From positions 6,806,501 through 6,870,500 of the forward strand of contig NZ_CP016808.1 of assembly GCF_002741035.1 (NCBI RefSeq): DNA of 64,000 nt, written 5' to 3'. Positions within the stretch are counted from its first letter, which is position 1, and every line of letters starts with the position of its first letter. This DNA comes from Paenibacillus sp. BIHB 4019. GTDB lineage: Bacteria; Bacillota; Bacilli; Paenibacillales; Paenibacillaceae. The position numbers and the translations under genes were made by a program. Below are positions 1 to 11,768 of the stretch, in pieces. The notes beneath the pieces were generated by a model. The model was given only the letters and a program-made list of their open reading frames with translations, was not told where the DNA came from and made no database searches.

Positions 1-626
1 TGAACGATTTCCTCTTCCGAGTCCAGCTTGCGCTGAGCAAGCTGCTCCAGCTCATAAAGATTCGGCTTGACCGCGTAAGGAGTCGCTTTGATTCCAGAAA
101 CCATCGCCTCGCCATCCGCATCCAGAATCGTACGTACGCCTAGCTTGCGCGCTTTCAAAATAAAATCATGATACAGCTGCGGCGGCGCCCCCTTCGGCAG
201 ACTGCCTCCAAGGACGAGTACCGACGCTTTCGGCAGCAGCTCATCGAGCAGCTGATCCAGCTCGGCAAGCTGGCTTTCGCTGACCGCAAAGCCCGGCTCA
301 TTCACCTCGGTCGTCGTTCGCTGCTTCTGATCTACAAGCTTCATATTCGTCCGCGTCTCGCCCGGTACTTCAACAAATGCCGTATGAATGCCTGAACGAT
401 CCAGCTCATCTTTAATTCGTTTGCCTATGCCGCCAGCGATAAATCCTGCGGCGGTAACGCTGGCTCCAAAGGTGTGCACGATTCGCGCCACATTAATGCC
501 TTTCCCGCCGGGATCAAGGCGGATGTCCTCCGCCCGGTTGAGCCCGCCCAGCTTCAGCTCCTGAAGCATAATCGTCTTGTCCATGGAAGGATTCAAAGTA
601 AGTGTAATGACTTGCTGCTTGGACAT
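1..626 (-). CDS. fruK: 1-phosphofructokinase, partial (C-terminus outside window)
   Basis: Reading the minus strand from ATG at 624-626 gives a PfkB-family sugar kinase starting MSKQQVITLTLNPSMDKT, followed by GGLNRAEDIRLDPGGKGINVA in two blocks around residues 27-47 and a substrate-side GGSLPKGAPP segment. This family phosphorylates fructose 1-phosphate to fructose 1,6-bisphosphate in the cytoplasm after uptake by a fructose PTS. About 208 codons are present; the nucleotide-binding C-terminal third lies beyond position 1. The start is four bases after the stop of the DeoR regulator gene and its GGAGG site lies inside that gene's last codons, so the two are co-transcribed and probably translationally coupled. 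A tagatose-6-phosphate kinase is the main alternative, less likely given the DeoR neighbour. Confidence 0.9.
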   Translation of the reverse strand, partial: MSKQQVITLTLNPSMDKTIMLQELKLGGLNRAEDIRLDPGGKGINVARIVHTFGASVTAAGFIAGGIGKRIKDELDRSGIHTAFVEVPGETRTNMKLVDQKQRTTTEVNEPGFAVSESQLAELDQLLDELLPKASVLVLGGSLPKGAPPQLYHDFILKARKLGVRTILDADGEAMVSGIKATPYAVKPNLYELEQLAQRKLDSEEEIV

Positions 627-630
627 GCTG

Positions 631-1419
631 TTACGCCTCCTTTCCTGCCGAGGTTCGATACACCTCGACGCCTCGCTCTTCCAGCTTCCGGGCAAATTCC
701 TCCGGCATATCCGAATCGGTAATGCACACGTCAATATCGCTCCAATCAGCGAAGCGCGCGAAGCTGATCTGATTCACCTTGCTGCTGTCGCTGAGTAAAA
801 TAATGCGGTCAGCGCGCTTGATCATTTTGCGCTTGATGTCTCCCTCGACCACGTTCGGCGTGCTAAGTCCTTCCTCCAAATCCATGCCGTTCGTCGCCAT
901 AAACGCCTTGTCAACCTTAATGAAATCCAGGCTGCGCTCGGTAATCGGCCCGACCAGTGACAATACGCCAGGCCGGTAAGCCCCTCCTAGTACAATGACA
1001 TCAATGCCTGGCGGCAGCTCCAAATCCTGCGGAAGCATGAGCGAATTGGTCACAACCGTCAGCTTCGTAAACGCTGTCAATTGCTGCATCAAATAAAAAG
1101 TAGTTGTGCCGGAGTCCAGCAAAATCGTATCCCCATTGCTAATCCATTGAACCGCTTTAGCTGCAATCGCTTTCTTTTGCTCCGTTGATGTAATCTCCCG
1201 CTCGGAAAAGCTCGGTTCAAAGTTAACGCTGCGAATGGATATCGCTCCGCCATGCGTGCGCTTAAGCAGCCCGGCTTCCTCCATCTCCCGCAAATCCCGG
1301 CGAATCGTCGACTCTGATACTTGAAACTTTTCACATAGTGCCTGCAGGTCAACTCGCTTCTGCTCTTCTACTAAAGCTAAAATTAAATTTTTGCGTTCTT
1401 CACCAAAAATGTTCCTCAC
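631..1419 (-). CDS. fruR: DeoR/GlpR-family transcriptional regulator, FruR-like
   Basis: The 262-residue protein has an N-terminal DeoR winged helix (about residues 5-57, with RRDLREMEEAGLLKRTHGGA) and a C-terminal sugar-phosphate-sensing domain (DSGTTTFYL near 102, then VTNSL). DeoR regulators of fructose operons usually repress and are released by fructose 1-phosphate; that effector is inferred from the downstream fruK. The start is uncertain: a TAG stop lies one codon before the GTG at 1417-1419, so GTG is the earliest possible start, but the GGCGGTGAGG sequence that would serve as a ribosome site overlaps it, so an initiation a few codons later is possible. The repeats at 1431-1565 are its likely operators. 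Confidence 0.88.
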   Translation of the reverse strand: MRNIFGEERKNLILALVEEQKRVDLQALCEKFQVSESTIRRDLREMEEAGLLKRTHGGAISIRSVNFEPSFSEREITSTEQKKAIAAKAVQWISNGDTILLDSGTTTFYLMQQLTAFTKLTVVTNSLMLPQDLELPPGIDVIVLGGAYRPGVLSLVGPITERSLDFIKVDKAFMATNGMDLEEGLSTPNVVEGDIKRKMIKRADRIILLSDSSKVNQISFARFADWSDIDVCITDSDMPEEFARKLEERGVEVYRTSAGKEA

Positions 1420-1430
1420 CGCCTATTTGA

Positions 1431-1565
1431 TCGTTTATGAAATCATTCAGCCATTCAAATGAATGATTATGAACGTTTTATTTATAAACCGATTATATTC
1501 AGTCAAAGACGTGATGTCAATTGGTTTATTTAACTATTATTTTCATAAACGGTCATACTCAGTCA
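1431..1565. promoter_or_regulatory. Candidate FruR operator repeats upstream of fruR-fruK
   Basis: Two 25-bp elements begin at 1481 and 1541, exactly 60 bp apart, and share TTT..AA.CG.T.AT..TCAGTCA. An inverted related element (reverse complement TTTCATAAACGATCA) sits at about 1428-1442, next to the fruR start. Repeated sites of this kind are usual for DeoR proteins. The rest of the 1420-1787 gap holds no gene; a CATTC/GAATG inverted repeat lies at 1451-1465. Confidence 0.5.
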
Positions 1566-1787
1566 TTCCCTGAACTTATTCAAGGCAAATGGTCTGCGCA
1601 TGCCCATGACCATTCACACATTGCTATTTAGAAGGTTAAGCCTATAAAATAGGATAAGACAAGCGTAAACGGCTTTGCCGTTCTCTGGCGGCACAGCGCG
1701 TTTCAGTCCAAGAAATATAGAGAATGGATGGATAATCATATCCTTTCCTCTATTTCAAAAAAATCAATTATTGCGAGGTGTTTTCTT

Positions 1788-2336
1788 ATGCAGCCAACAC
1801 TAGAAACAGAACGATTGATTTTGAGAGCGTTTAACTTAGACGACGCAAGCAGAGTCCAGAAACTGGCCGGCAATATTGAAGTAGCAAGTACAACACTGTC
1901 TATTCCTTACCCCTATCCTGATGGGGCAGCCGAGGATTGGATTAGCAACAATACAATTAGAGCAAGCAATGGAGAGGGCTTCCCTTTCGCAGTGACCCGC
2001 AAAAAAGACAATGCCTTAATCGGCTGCATGAGCTTAAATCTGAGCAAGCCCGATCAGCGAGGCGAACTGTCTTACTGGTCAGGTAAGCCTTATTGGGGGC
2101 ATGGCTACGCCACAGAAGCGGCAAAGCGTGTCATCCAATTCGGCTTTGAGCAGCTGGCTTTGAATAAAATTATGGCAGCAGCTATGGCCAAAAACCCTTC
2201 TTCCTCCAATGTCATGAAAAAAGTTGGCATGAAATATGAAGGCGAATTCAAGCAGCATATTTTCAAATGGGGCGAATTTGAGGACCTGGTCTTTTACGGA
2301 TTGACAAGGGCGGATTATGAGGAGCTTAATCGTTGA
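1788..2336 (+). CDS. GNAT N-acetyltransferase, RimJ/RimL type
   Basis: The 182-residue protein starts MQPTLETERLILRAFNLDD, the standard opening of the RimJ/RimL-like GNAT family. It carries GELSYWSGKPYWGHGYATEA (strand 4 and the acetyl-CoA loop, about residues 92-111) and NPSSSNVMKKVGMKYEGE near the C-terminus. The family transfers acetyl from acetyl-CoA to N-terminal amines or small amines; the substrate here is unknown. ATG at 1788 was chosen over an upstream in-frame ATG at 1728 because GAGGTG (1775-1780) lies seven bases before it and the family homology begins there. The gene stands alone and ends at a hairpin terminator. Confidence 0.92.
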   Translation: MQPTLETERLILRAFNLDDASRVQKLAGNIEVASTTLSIPYPYPDGAAEDWISNNTIRASNGEGFPFAVTRKKDNALIGCMSLNLSKPDQRGELSYWSGKPYWGHGYATEAAKRVIQFGFEQLALNKIMAAAMAKNPSSSNVMKKVGMKYEGEFKQHIFKWGEFEDLVFYGLTRADYEELNR

Positions 2337-2404
2337 TTTTGAATAAAAGCAAGTTTGCATGAAAAGCATGTCTGCAACAATAAAAAATCGTGCATGAATA
2401 GAAG

Positions 2405-2432
2405 GAAGAGGAGGGCAGCTGCCCTCCTCTTC
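2405..2432. terminator. Perfect palindromic terminator after the GNAT gene
   Basis: A 28-bp perfect palindrome centred on AGCT (2418/2419) with a pyrimidine-rich flank can end transcription from both sides. Its central 20 bp, AGGAGGGCAGCTGCCCTCCT, recur exactly at 3001-3030. Confidence 0.75.
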
Positions 2433-2446
2433 TTCTGCTTATGAGC

Positions 2447-2857
2447 TTATGATTTATGACGGCTTTTTAAAATTTCAATCTCTTCTTCGACCTTCGCAAT
2501 CATGTTCCGATGGGCGTCAAGCCGATAAACGATTACAGATGATACCACCTCGGTAATGCGCGCTGTCTGCTCAAAGGTCGCTTCAAGCTTTAATTCCATA
2601 CGCTCCAGCTGCTCATTCACTTTTCTAAAGCCTTCGCGCTGACTATCAGCAAGCGCTTGATGACTTTCAGCAAGCGTCTGGTGACTTTCAGCAAGTGCCT
2701 GATGACTTTCAGCAAGCGATTGTTGACCACTAACAAGCACCTGATGACTTTCAGTAAGTGCTTGCTGCCCTTCTTCCAACGTTCCTACCCGTTCGTTGAT
2801 GATCTTAACGACAGAAAGCAATTCCTTCAAAGTAGATTCAATAATGTTGTTTTCCAT
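2447..2857 (-). CDS. Small coiled-coil protein with tandem heptads, function unknown
   Basis: The 136-residue protein is almost entirely helical. An N-terminal helix (MENNIIESTLKELLSVVKII) leads into a run of near-identical seven-residue units of the type ALAESHQ, followed by a charged coiled coil (REGFRKVNEQLERMELKLE) and a final EEEIEILKSR helix. It has no signal peptide or membrane segment. ATG at 2855-2857 is chosen; AAAGG lies 12 bases upstream, so the TTG directly before it could be used instead. Related Bacillota proteins are annotated only as hypothetical. A scaffold or oligomerisation role is a guess from the coiled coil. The gene lies between two matching hairpins. Confidence 0.75.
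   Translation of the reverse strand: MENNIIESTLKELLSVVKIINERVGTLEEGQQALTESHQVLVSGQQSLAESHQALAESHQTLAESHQALADSQREGFRKVNEQLERMELKLEATFEQTARITEVVSSVIVYRLDAHRNMIAKVEEEIEILKSRHKS
2641..2766 (-). repeat. 21-bp tandem repeat coding for heptads
   Basis: Six consecutive imperfect 21-bp units (GACTTTCAGCAAGCG-type on the plus strand) lie inside the coiled-coil gene. Each encodes seven residues, so loss or gain of a unit keeps the frame and only changes coil length. Confidence 0.85.
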
Positions 2858-3000
2858 CAAGTCAACCAACCTTTCGCTTTAATTACGGTTAGTATGATGG
2901 AAGATTTGGAAGACGTCAAATTGCCACTGCCTCTGCAAATTTGACAAAATATCTTTAATATGCTTGCGTGATTTATAAGCTATGAAGACCCGACTATAAA

Positions 3001-3030
3001 AAAATAGGAGGGCAGCTGCCCTCCTATTTT
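3001..3030. terminator. Perfect palindromic terminator
   Basis: A 30-bp perfect palindrome (AAAATAGG...CCTATTTT) has A and T runs on opposite sides, so it can terminate in both directions. It follows the beta-galactosidase gene and precedes the coiled-coil gene on the minus strand. Confidence 0.8.
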
Positions 3031-3083
3031 CCCCACTCTCGTTGTACAGCCATTCAAGCACAAAATGCTCTTTACTTTATCGC

Positions 3084-6209
<3,126 letters not shown>

Positions 6210-6212
6210 TCA

Positions 6213-7037
6213 TTATTTGACCGAACCGGTCATACCCGCTACAAAATGTCTTTGCATCAGGAAGAACACAAGCGCTGTCGGAATCGTCGAAATCACGATT
6301 GCCATCATGATCATGCCGTAATCCGGCGTGTAGCTGGAGCCCAAATTGGAGATCAGCATTGGAATCGTACGCTTGTCTGGCGATTGCAGCACGATAAGCG
6401 GCCACAAGTAGTTGTTCCAGCTCGACATAAACGTAATAATTCCCGCTGCCGCATACGTCGTCTTCATCGTCGGCACATAAATGCGGAAGAACAGGGCCAG
6501 CTCGTTCAAGCCATCAATACGGCCTGCTTCAAGCAGCTCTTTCGGGAACATTTTAGTGTTTTGACGGAAAAAGAAGATGAGAAACGCTGTCGTCATCGTC
6601 GGCAGCACGACGCCCGATAGGGTATCAAGCCCTAAAAACGGAACGCTGCTCGAAATTCCTGCGAACATTTGATACAGCGGAACCATAATCGCCGCGAACG
6701 GAATCATCATCGACAGCAGCAAAATCGTGAAGACGATGTCCTTCGCCTTGCTTTTATAAATTTCAAAGCCGTAACCTGCAAGCGAAGCAATCAGCATCGC
6801 CAGCAGCGTCGTCGAGATCGAAATTTTAGCCGAGTTCATGAGCGCCGGCACAATGTCGACCGAGCTGAACAAGTTATTAATATTTTCAATAAGCTTGCTG
6901 CCTGGAAGCAGTCGCCCTTGAGTTACATCTGAGGAGCTGTTCGTCGCGCTGACGATCATCCACAGAAACGGGAAAATGGAAATGAACGCTGCGACGCTGA
7001 GAAAAATATAAACCGATACCCGTTTTAGCTTATCCAT
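6213..7037 (-). CDS. CUT1 sugar ABC transporter permease, LacG/AraQ type
   Basis: This 274-residue inner-membrane permease has six predicted helices and the cytoplasmic EAA loop (EAGRIDGLNELALFFRIYVP, about residues 182-201) that contacts the ATPase. ATG at 7035-7037 has AGGTGA five bases upstream. It overlaps the preceding permease gene by eight bases (ATGGATAA), a sign of translational coupling. No ATPase gene is encoded here, as is usual for CUT1 systems of Bacillota, which share a common MsmX-type ATPase. The substrate is probably a beta-galactoside, inferred from the adjacent lacZ. Confidence 0.9.
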   Translation of the reverse strand: MDKLKRVSVYIFLSVAAFISIFPFLWMIVSATNSSSDVTQGRLLPGSKLIENINNLFSSVDIVPALMNSAKISISTTLLAMLIASLAGYGFEIYKSKAKDIVFTILLLSMMIPFAAIMVPLYQMFAGISSSVPFLGLDTLSGVVLPTMTTAFLIFFFRQNTKMFPKELLEAGRIDGLNELALFFRIYVPTMKTTYAAAGIITFMSSWNNYLWPLIVLQSPDKRTIPMLISNLGSSYTPDYGMIMMAIVISTIPTALVFFLMQRHFVAGMTGSVK

Positions 7038-7926
7038 TTTTATCACCTGCCGCTTTAAACTGAACAAATGCCAAAATAATAATCATAATTACGATAGAAT
7101 AAGACACCGTTGCTGCATATCCGAAATCTGCGGAATATTTGAAGGACAGATTGTAAATGTACTGGGAGATGGACATAGACGCGTTGCCCGGACCGCCCTT
7201 CGTAATGTTCACAACCTCGTCGAACAGCTGCAGTGTACCGATAGTCGATGTAATGGATGTAAATAAAATAATAGGCTTCAGCAAAGGCATCGTTATGCCG
7301 AAAAACTGTCTCGTCGAAGAAGCTCCGTCGATTTTGGCAGCCTCATAAATCGAATGGTCAATATTTTGCAGAGCTGATAAGTAGAAAATCATGTTATAGC
7401 CTGTCCAGCGCCATGTAATGGCAATAATAACCGTAATTTTAGCCCAAAATGGATCTGTTATCCATTGAATAGGCGTGCCAATCAGATGCAGCTTGAGCAG
7501 CAGTTGGTTCACAAGGCCGTCGCCTGCAAATAAGTATTTGAAAATAACCGAGTAGGCAACAAGTGAAGTAACCGCCGGCAGAAATATTGCTGTACGGAAA
7601 AAGCCCTTCAGCTTCAGCTTGCTGTCATTGAGCAGTACGGAAATAAACATGGCTAGCACAATCATAACCGGTACTTGAATGATCAGATAAATAAATGTAT
7701 TCTTTAGCGCCACACGGAACGTCTGATCACTGAATAGACGAATGTAGTTGTCAAAGCCAACGTAGTGGAGGTTCATCCCTTTGCCGGATTTGAACGAGAG
7801 AAGAAGCGCTTGAATCATTGGATAAAAATAAAAGGATGCGATTAGCACGACGGCAACGATGACGAACAGCCATCCCGTCAAGTTAGCTCGATTACGAATT
7901 TTTATGCCAGGCTGCGCTGATTTCAC
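7030..7926 (-). CDS. CUT1 sugar ABC transporter permease, LacF/MalF type
   Basis: The 298-residue permease has a cytoplasmic N-terminus, six helices and the EAA loop EAAKIDGASSTRQFFGITMP. It pairs with the downstream permease to form the membrane channel. Translation starts at GTG (7924-7926) after a GGGG-containing site. A large stem-loop (7955-8035) separates it from the binding-protein gene, which probably lowers permease expression relative to the binding protein. Confidence 0.9.
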   Translation of the reverse strand: MKSAQPGIKIRNRANLTGWLFVIVAVVLIASFYFYPMIQALLLSFKSGKGMNLHYVGFDNYIRLFSDQTFRVALKNTFIYLIIQVPVMIVLAMFISVLLNDSKLKLKGFFRTAIFLPAVTSLVAYSVIFKYLFAGDGLVNQLLLKLHLIGTPIQWITDPFWAKITVIIAITWRWTGYNMIFYLSALQNIDHSIYEAAKIDGASSTRQFFGITMPLLKPIILFTSITSTIGTLQLFDEVVNITKGGPGNASMSISQYIYNLSFKYSADFGYAATVSYSIVIMIIILAFVQFKAAGDKNG

Positions 7927-7954
7927 GAAAGCCTAACCCCTTTCTTCACGGAAA

Positions 7955-8035
7955 TAAAATCTCGGGGCAATCGCCGCCCCCGCCAATCCAAGCACGAGCT
8001 TTTCTGGCGAGGGCTTGTGATCACCCAAGATTTTA
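7955..8035 (-). other. Intercistronic stem-loop between binding protein and permease genes
   Basis: Outer arms TAAAATCTCGGGG and ACCCAAGATTTTA pair around an inner GC-rich hairpin. Such structures after binding-protein genes often stabilise the upstream message and limit readthrough. That role is inferred; no long T run follows. Confidence 0.55.
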
Positions 8036-8057
8036 TTCATCTGCCGTATGGTCGAAT

Positions 8058-9353
8058 TTATTTAACTTGTGTTTCTGCTTGAGCTTGAGCATCAGCCAAT
8101 ACTTGGTCGATTGCTTTGCCGCCCATGAAGTTTTGCATTTCTACAACAAGAATGTCCTCGATTGCATACGTATGCATACCGTAGTTAACTCTTGGAATTT
8201 CAGCTGTCCATTTTGCAAAATCAGCTACAACTTTTTGTCCGCCGAAGAAATCATCAGCTGCTTTGTAAGCTTCGCCGTCAGCTGCTGCTTTCAGTGTGCC
8301 GATTGCGCCGATATCTGTAGCAAGCTTCTGGTACAGATCCACATCGGAACCGAATGTTTCTTTCAAAAATTCAGCTGCCGCTTCCTTGCCATCAACGTTC
8401 ATTACATACCACGAGCTGCCGCCAAGGTTCGAAGCGCGAACGGAATCAGCGTTGTTCGCCAGTTTAGGGAACGGTACAACCGCCCATTTGCCGGACTGCG
8501 ATGCTTCTGCTTTAACCGAAGCGGTAATCCAGTTGCCCGTTGGAACGCTTGCTACTTCGCCGCTGTTAAACGCGCCTACAAACTGGCTCCAGTCGGAAGT
8601 TACTTTTACAATGTCCGCTTCCATCAGTTTTTTGTACGTTTCAAATGCTTCTTTCAAAGCCGGGTTGTTTGCCAGGTCTGGCGTTACGCCGTCTTCTTTC
8701 AAATACCACGAGCCAGCGGATTGAATCATCATCCGAATAAGGCCAAGATCGTTAGGATCTTGTGTCAGCAGCTGTTTGCCTGTTTTGGCTTTTACTGCTT
8801 TGCCGATTTCGATAAATTTATCCCAATCCAGCTCTTGCAGATCAGCTACTTTGTAGCCTGCTTGCTCCAAGTAGTCTGTTCTTACATAAAGACCCGTTAC
8901 ACCGGAGTCGAATGGTACGCCGTATTGCTTGCCATCAAGGCTTGTCGGCCCGATTTTGTAATCGGCGAAGTCTGCCGGTTTGATGTAATCCGATAGGTCA
9001 AAGAATGCGTCCGGGTAAGCTTGCAAGAAGCTTTGTGCACGGTAATCTTCAATCAAAATAATTGTTGGAAGACCTTTTGTCGTGCCCGAGTTAAGACCTG
9101 CATTCAGCTTTTGGATAATGTCAGCTTGTGCATTTTCAACAATGTTAAGCTTTACGCCAGCATCAGGGTGCTTAGCGGCATAAGCCTCACCCGCACGCTC
9201 CATAGCGCCGATGTTAAACGTTTTGTCCCAAGCCCAAACGGTAAGTTCTTTTGTAGCTTCTCCGCTGCCTGTGTTTGTAGAATCATTTGTTTTAGCTGAA
9301 CATGCTGTGAGCAGCACGAAGCTGGCCAATAGGATGGCAAGCATTTTTTTCAC
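8058..9353 (-). CDS. Sugar ABC transporter substrate-binding lipoprotein
   Basis: The 431-residue protein begins with a lipoprotein signal (KKMLAILLASFVLLTACS; the Cys of LTAC is lipidated), followed by a Gly/Ser/Thr-rich linker and a family-1 extracellular solute-binding fold (LTVWAWDKTFNIGAMERA). It catches sugar outside the membrane and hands it to the two permeases. GTG at 9351-9353 is chosen because AAGGGG lies nine bases upstream and the signal peptide begins there; longer in-frame readings add a sequence that is not a signal peptide. It is the first gene of the operon, with a cre box in its leader. Confidence 0.92.
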   Translation of the reverse strand: MKKMLAILLASFVLLTACSAKTNDSTNTGSGEATKELTVWAWDKTFNIGAMERAGEAYAAKHPDAGVKLNIVENAQADIIQKLNAGLNSGTTKGLPTIILIEDYRAQSFLQAYPDAFFDLSDYIKPADFADYKIGPTSLDGKQYGVPFDSGVTGLYVRTDYLEQAGYKVADLQELDWDKFIEIGKAVKAKTGKQLLTQDPNDLGLIRMMIQSAGSWYLKEDGVTPDLANNPALKEAFETYKKLMEADIVKVTSDWSQFVGAFNSGEVASVPTGNWITASVKAEASQSGKWAVVPFPKLANNADSVRASNLGGSSWYVMNVDGKEAAAEFLKETFGSDVDLYQKLATDIGAIGTLKAAADGEAYKAADDFFGGQKVVADFAKWTAEIPRVNYGMHTYAIEDILVVEMQNFMGGKAIDQVLADAQAQAETQVK

Positions 9354-9386
9354 TGAACCCAACCCCTTTTTTATTGTCTGCGTAAC

Positions 9387-9420
9387 TGAAAGCGTTTGCC
9401 GGCTAACATTATTCATTATA
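9387..9420 (-). promoter_or_regulatory. cre box and -10 of the beta-galactoside operon
   Basis: TGAAAGCGTTTGCC (9387-9400) fits the CcpA cre consensus TGWAANCGNTNWCA except at the last base. It lies 15-28 bases downstream of a TATAAT (reverse complement of 9415-9420), about at the transcription start. That position fits glucose repression by blocking RNA polymerase. Confidence 0.65.
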
Positions 9421-9499
9421 ACAATCTGTTTATTCCATTCGATAGCAATATCTTTATAGGGATTTGTCATTCTTTTATTTGATGTACAACAGTGATTTT

Positions 9500-9531
9500 T
9501 TACCAATAGTAATTAATTTGCTTATTGGTAA
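9500..9531. promoter_or_regulatory. Inverted repeat upstream of the binding-protein gene
   Basis: TTACCAATA (9500-9508) and TATTGGTAA (9523-9531) form 9-bp arms 14 bp apart, upstream of the promoter. It may be a binding site for an activator of the operon. The rest of 9532-9760 shows no gene or clear signal. Confidence 0.4.
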
Positions 9532-9764
9532 TATATTTAGACGCTTGATGGTAAGGAATTGATGCATATGGTAAATGTTGGGTTGACCATGTACACAAGC
9601 GCTTCTCCTGCCAAATCCTATTTACACCGCTTCGCCTCACTCCCTCCGGTTGCTCTTCACTACTACATCGTTCTTTTTCTTTGGACAATCATGCCTTGTA
9701 TATGAATTTTGCTCCATCGACAGTCTGATTATTCACGCCGCAAGCATTCGCCAGCGCTATTGAA

Positions 9765-9809
9765 AAAAAACAGTGGCTGATGCAGGTTTAACCTGACAGC
9801 CACTGTTTT
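9765..9809 (-). terminator. Terminator of the TetR gene
   Basis: CAGTGGCTG and CAGCCACTG arms enclose an inner stem (CAGGTTTAACCTG). On the minus strand the stem is followed by eight T, just after the TetR stop. Confidence 0.85.
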
Positions 9810-9860
9810 ACAATCATGAGCAAGCGCACCTTTCTTCTTTTGCAGGACGAATTCGGCATT

Positions 9861-10532
9861 CTAATATAAACTTTTGTTTATTTTCTGAACCAAATAGTCA
9901 AACCTAGGCGACATCAGCTCATCGTCTACGACCTCCAGCTTTTCAGGCTTGAACAATTGGAGTTTTTTTAAGATGTAATAATCAGAGAGTACCTGATGGA
10001 CCGACAGCTGATTCTCCACTAAATATTTAATATCAATCATGCTTTGCAATAGCTCATCCTGCAAAATCAACAGCTTGCCGCTGATTTTATTAAATATACC
10101 TTTATGTATCCCCTCTGCATAAAAGTCCAGCAATTGCTGCTCCCGTTTCTGCATCGCATTTTTTAGCCGCTCGTAACCGTCTGGATAGCTGTCCGCCAGT
10201 TCCTTTAAGAACACATCTGTGATGTTTACTGCAAGCAGGACAGACTGCTCAAAAAGCAGTTGGAAGCGGATCCCATAGCTTCGTTCACTTTCCATCTCAT
10301 CCCCGACAAGCTCATTAATATAGGTTACAAAACCCTCTACAAGTCCCCCAATAATCTCTTCTTTAGCGGAAAAATATTTATAAAGAGTGGCTCGGCTCAC
10401 ATCCATAATTTTTGCAATATCATCCATCCGCAAAGCTTGAAAACCGTTTTTAAGAACATACGGCATCAATTTTACGATTAGTCTCAATCGGGTCTCGTTT
10501 AGTTTATCATTGACTTTATTCTCATCGTGCAT
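9861..10532 (-). CDS. TetR-family transcriptional regulator
   Basis: The 223-residue protein has an N-terminal TetR helix-turn-helix (about residues 12-58: GFQALRMDDIAKIMDVSRATLYKYF split at the turn) and a helical ligand-binding domain rich in aromatic residues. ATG at 10530-10532 was chosen for the GGAGG eight bases upstream. It is divergent from the aldo/keto reductase gene, with 170 bp between starts, so it most likely represses that gene and itself. The ligand is unknown. Confidence 0.9.
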   Translation of the reverse strand: MHDENKVNDKLNETRLRLIVKLMPYVLKNGFQALRMDDIAKIMDVSRATLYKYFSAKEEIIGGLVEGFVTYINELVGDEMESERSYGIRFQLLFEQSVLLAVNITDVFLKELADSYPDGYERLKNAMQKREQQLLDFYAEGIHKGIFNKISGKLLILQDELLQSMIDIKYLVENQLSVHQVLSDYYILKKLQLFKPEKLEVVDDELMSPRFDYLVQKINKSLY

Positions 10533-10636
10533 TTCAAATGCCTCCTCATATTTGTTTAGTATACCTGATCCCACCTCTAGAATAAACACGGTTCACGAAT
10601 GAAGTATATAAAATAGACAAAAAGAATATATTTTGT

Positions 10637-10665
10637 TTGAGTTGTATACATTCTTGTGCTATGAT
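10637..10665 (+). promoter_or_regulatory. Promoter of the aldo/keto reductase gene
   Basis: TTGAGT (10637-10642) and TATGAT (10660-10665) are 17 bp apart. AT-rich partial inverted repeats (GAATGAAGTATATA at 10597 and GTATACATTC at 10644) around it could bind the divergent TetR protein. Confidence 0.55.
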
Positions 10666-10702
10666 GATTTCGAATCCGAGAAACGAAGGAGAGATACTTA
10701 TA

Positions 10703-11644
10703 ATGAAAACACGTAAGCTGGGCAATAGTGACTTGGTTGTTTCTTCAATTGGCCTAGGTTTAATGGGCATGTCCCCCGGTATTTATGGAGCAACCGATGA
10801 TGAACATTCCATTCGTACGATTCACCGTGCCTTGGAGCTAGGTGTTACATTATTGGATACTGCAGATGTTTATGGCAATGGTCATAATGAACAATTACTG
10901 GGACAAGCTCTCAAGGGCCGTCGTGAACAAGCTGTCGTTGCTACAAAGTTCGCTTTCGCACCTAATTTCGGCGTCATTAACGGTCATCCCGATTATGTAA
11001 AAAAATCAATAGACGAGAGCCTGCAACGTTTAGACATTGATTATATTGATCTGTATTACCAGCACCGTGTAGATCCAAATGTCCCTATCGAGGAAACAGT
11101 AGGTGCGATGGCTGAACTGGTTGCTGCCGGTAAAGTTCGTTATTTGGGCTTGTCTGAAGCAGATTCCGCTACCATTCGCCGAGCTCATGCCGTCCATCCG
11201 ATTACGGCTTTGCAAACCGAATATTCGCTTTGGAGCCGGGAAGTGGAGGATGACATTTTACCTACCGTGAACGAGCTGGGTATTACGTTTGTAGCTTACA
11301 GTCCGCTGAGCCGAGGCTTTATTTCTGGCGAATTGCAGAAGTTTGAGGATCTGGAAGCGAATGACGTTCGCAGACATTTGCCGCGATTCCAAAAGGAGAA
11401 CTTCCAAAAAAATGTGGAGCTTGTAAACAAAATCAAAGAAATTTCCATTGAAAAAAATGTCACCGCTTCGCAACTGGCACTATCGTGGACCATTGCAAAT
11501 GGTACACTTCCGATTCCGGGAACTAAACGCTTGAAATATATCGAGGAAAATGCAGGAGCGGTCGATATTGAACTAAGCGCCGAGGATCTGGCCCGCATTG
11601 AAGCTGCTAGTCCAAAAGATACAGTGCACGGTACTCGCTACTAA
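10703..11644 (+). CDS. Aldo/keto reductase
   Basis: The 313-residue protein starts [19 protein letters not shown], the AKR family opening. It has the catalytic Asp in [11 protein letters not shown] with the conserved Tyr four residues on, Lys in VVATKFAF, and YYQHRVDP with the catalytic His; a C-terminal PIPGTK motif binds the NADPH phosphate. It reduces aldehydes or ketones in the cytoplasm with NADPH; members like this act on reactive carbonyls or sugar-derived aldehydes. ATG at 10703 has AAGGAGA ten bases upstream. The adjacent TetR gene suggests induction by a toxic substrate. Confidence 0.93.
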   Translation: MKTRKLGNSDLVVSSIGLGLMGMSPGIYGATDDEHSIRTIHRALELGVTLLDTADVYGNGHNEQLLGQALKGRREQAVVATKFAFAPNFGVINGHPDYVKKSIDESLQRLDIDYIDLYYQHRVDPNVPIEETVGAMAELVAAGKVRYLGLSEADSATIRRAHAVHPITALQTEYSLWSREVEDDILPTVNELGITFVAYSPLSRGFISGELQKFEDLEANDVRRHLPRFQKENFQKNVELVNKIKEISIEKNVTASQLALSWTIANGTLPIPGTKRLKYIEENAGAVDIELSAEDLARIEAASPKDTVHGTRY

Positions 11645-11681
11645 TGAAATGCAGAGCTGCAATCCAGCCTGCCTTTTGCAA

Positions 11682-11720
11682 AAAAACAGCAGCTCTCCCA
11701 TGAGGAGAACTGCTGTTTTT
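11682..11720. terminator. Bidirectional terminator
   Basis: AAAACAGCAG..TCTCC and GGAGA.CTGCTGTTTTT form the stem. It lies between the converging reductase and histidine kinase genes and has A/T runs on both sides. Confidence 0.85.
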
Positions 11721-11768
11721 ATTTTTAATGCTCATGCTTCAGATTTCATCCTTCTTAAGTCGTGTCCG

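Noticed and set aside
9594..9608. Possible second cre box near AAGCGCTT
   Set aside because: It departs from the consensus at several positions and lies far upstream of the operon promoter.
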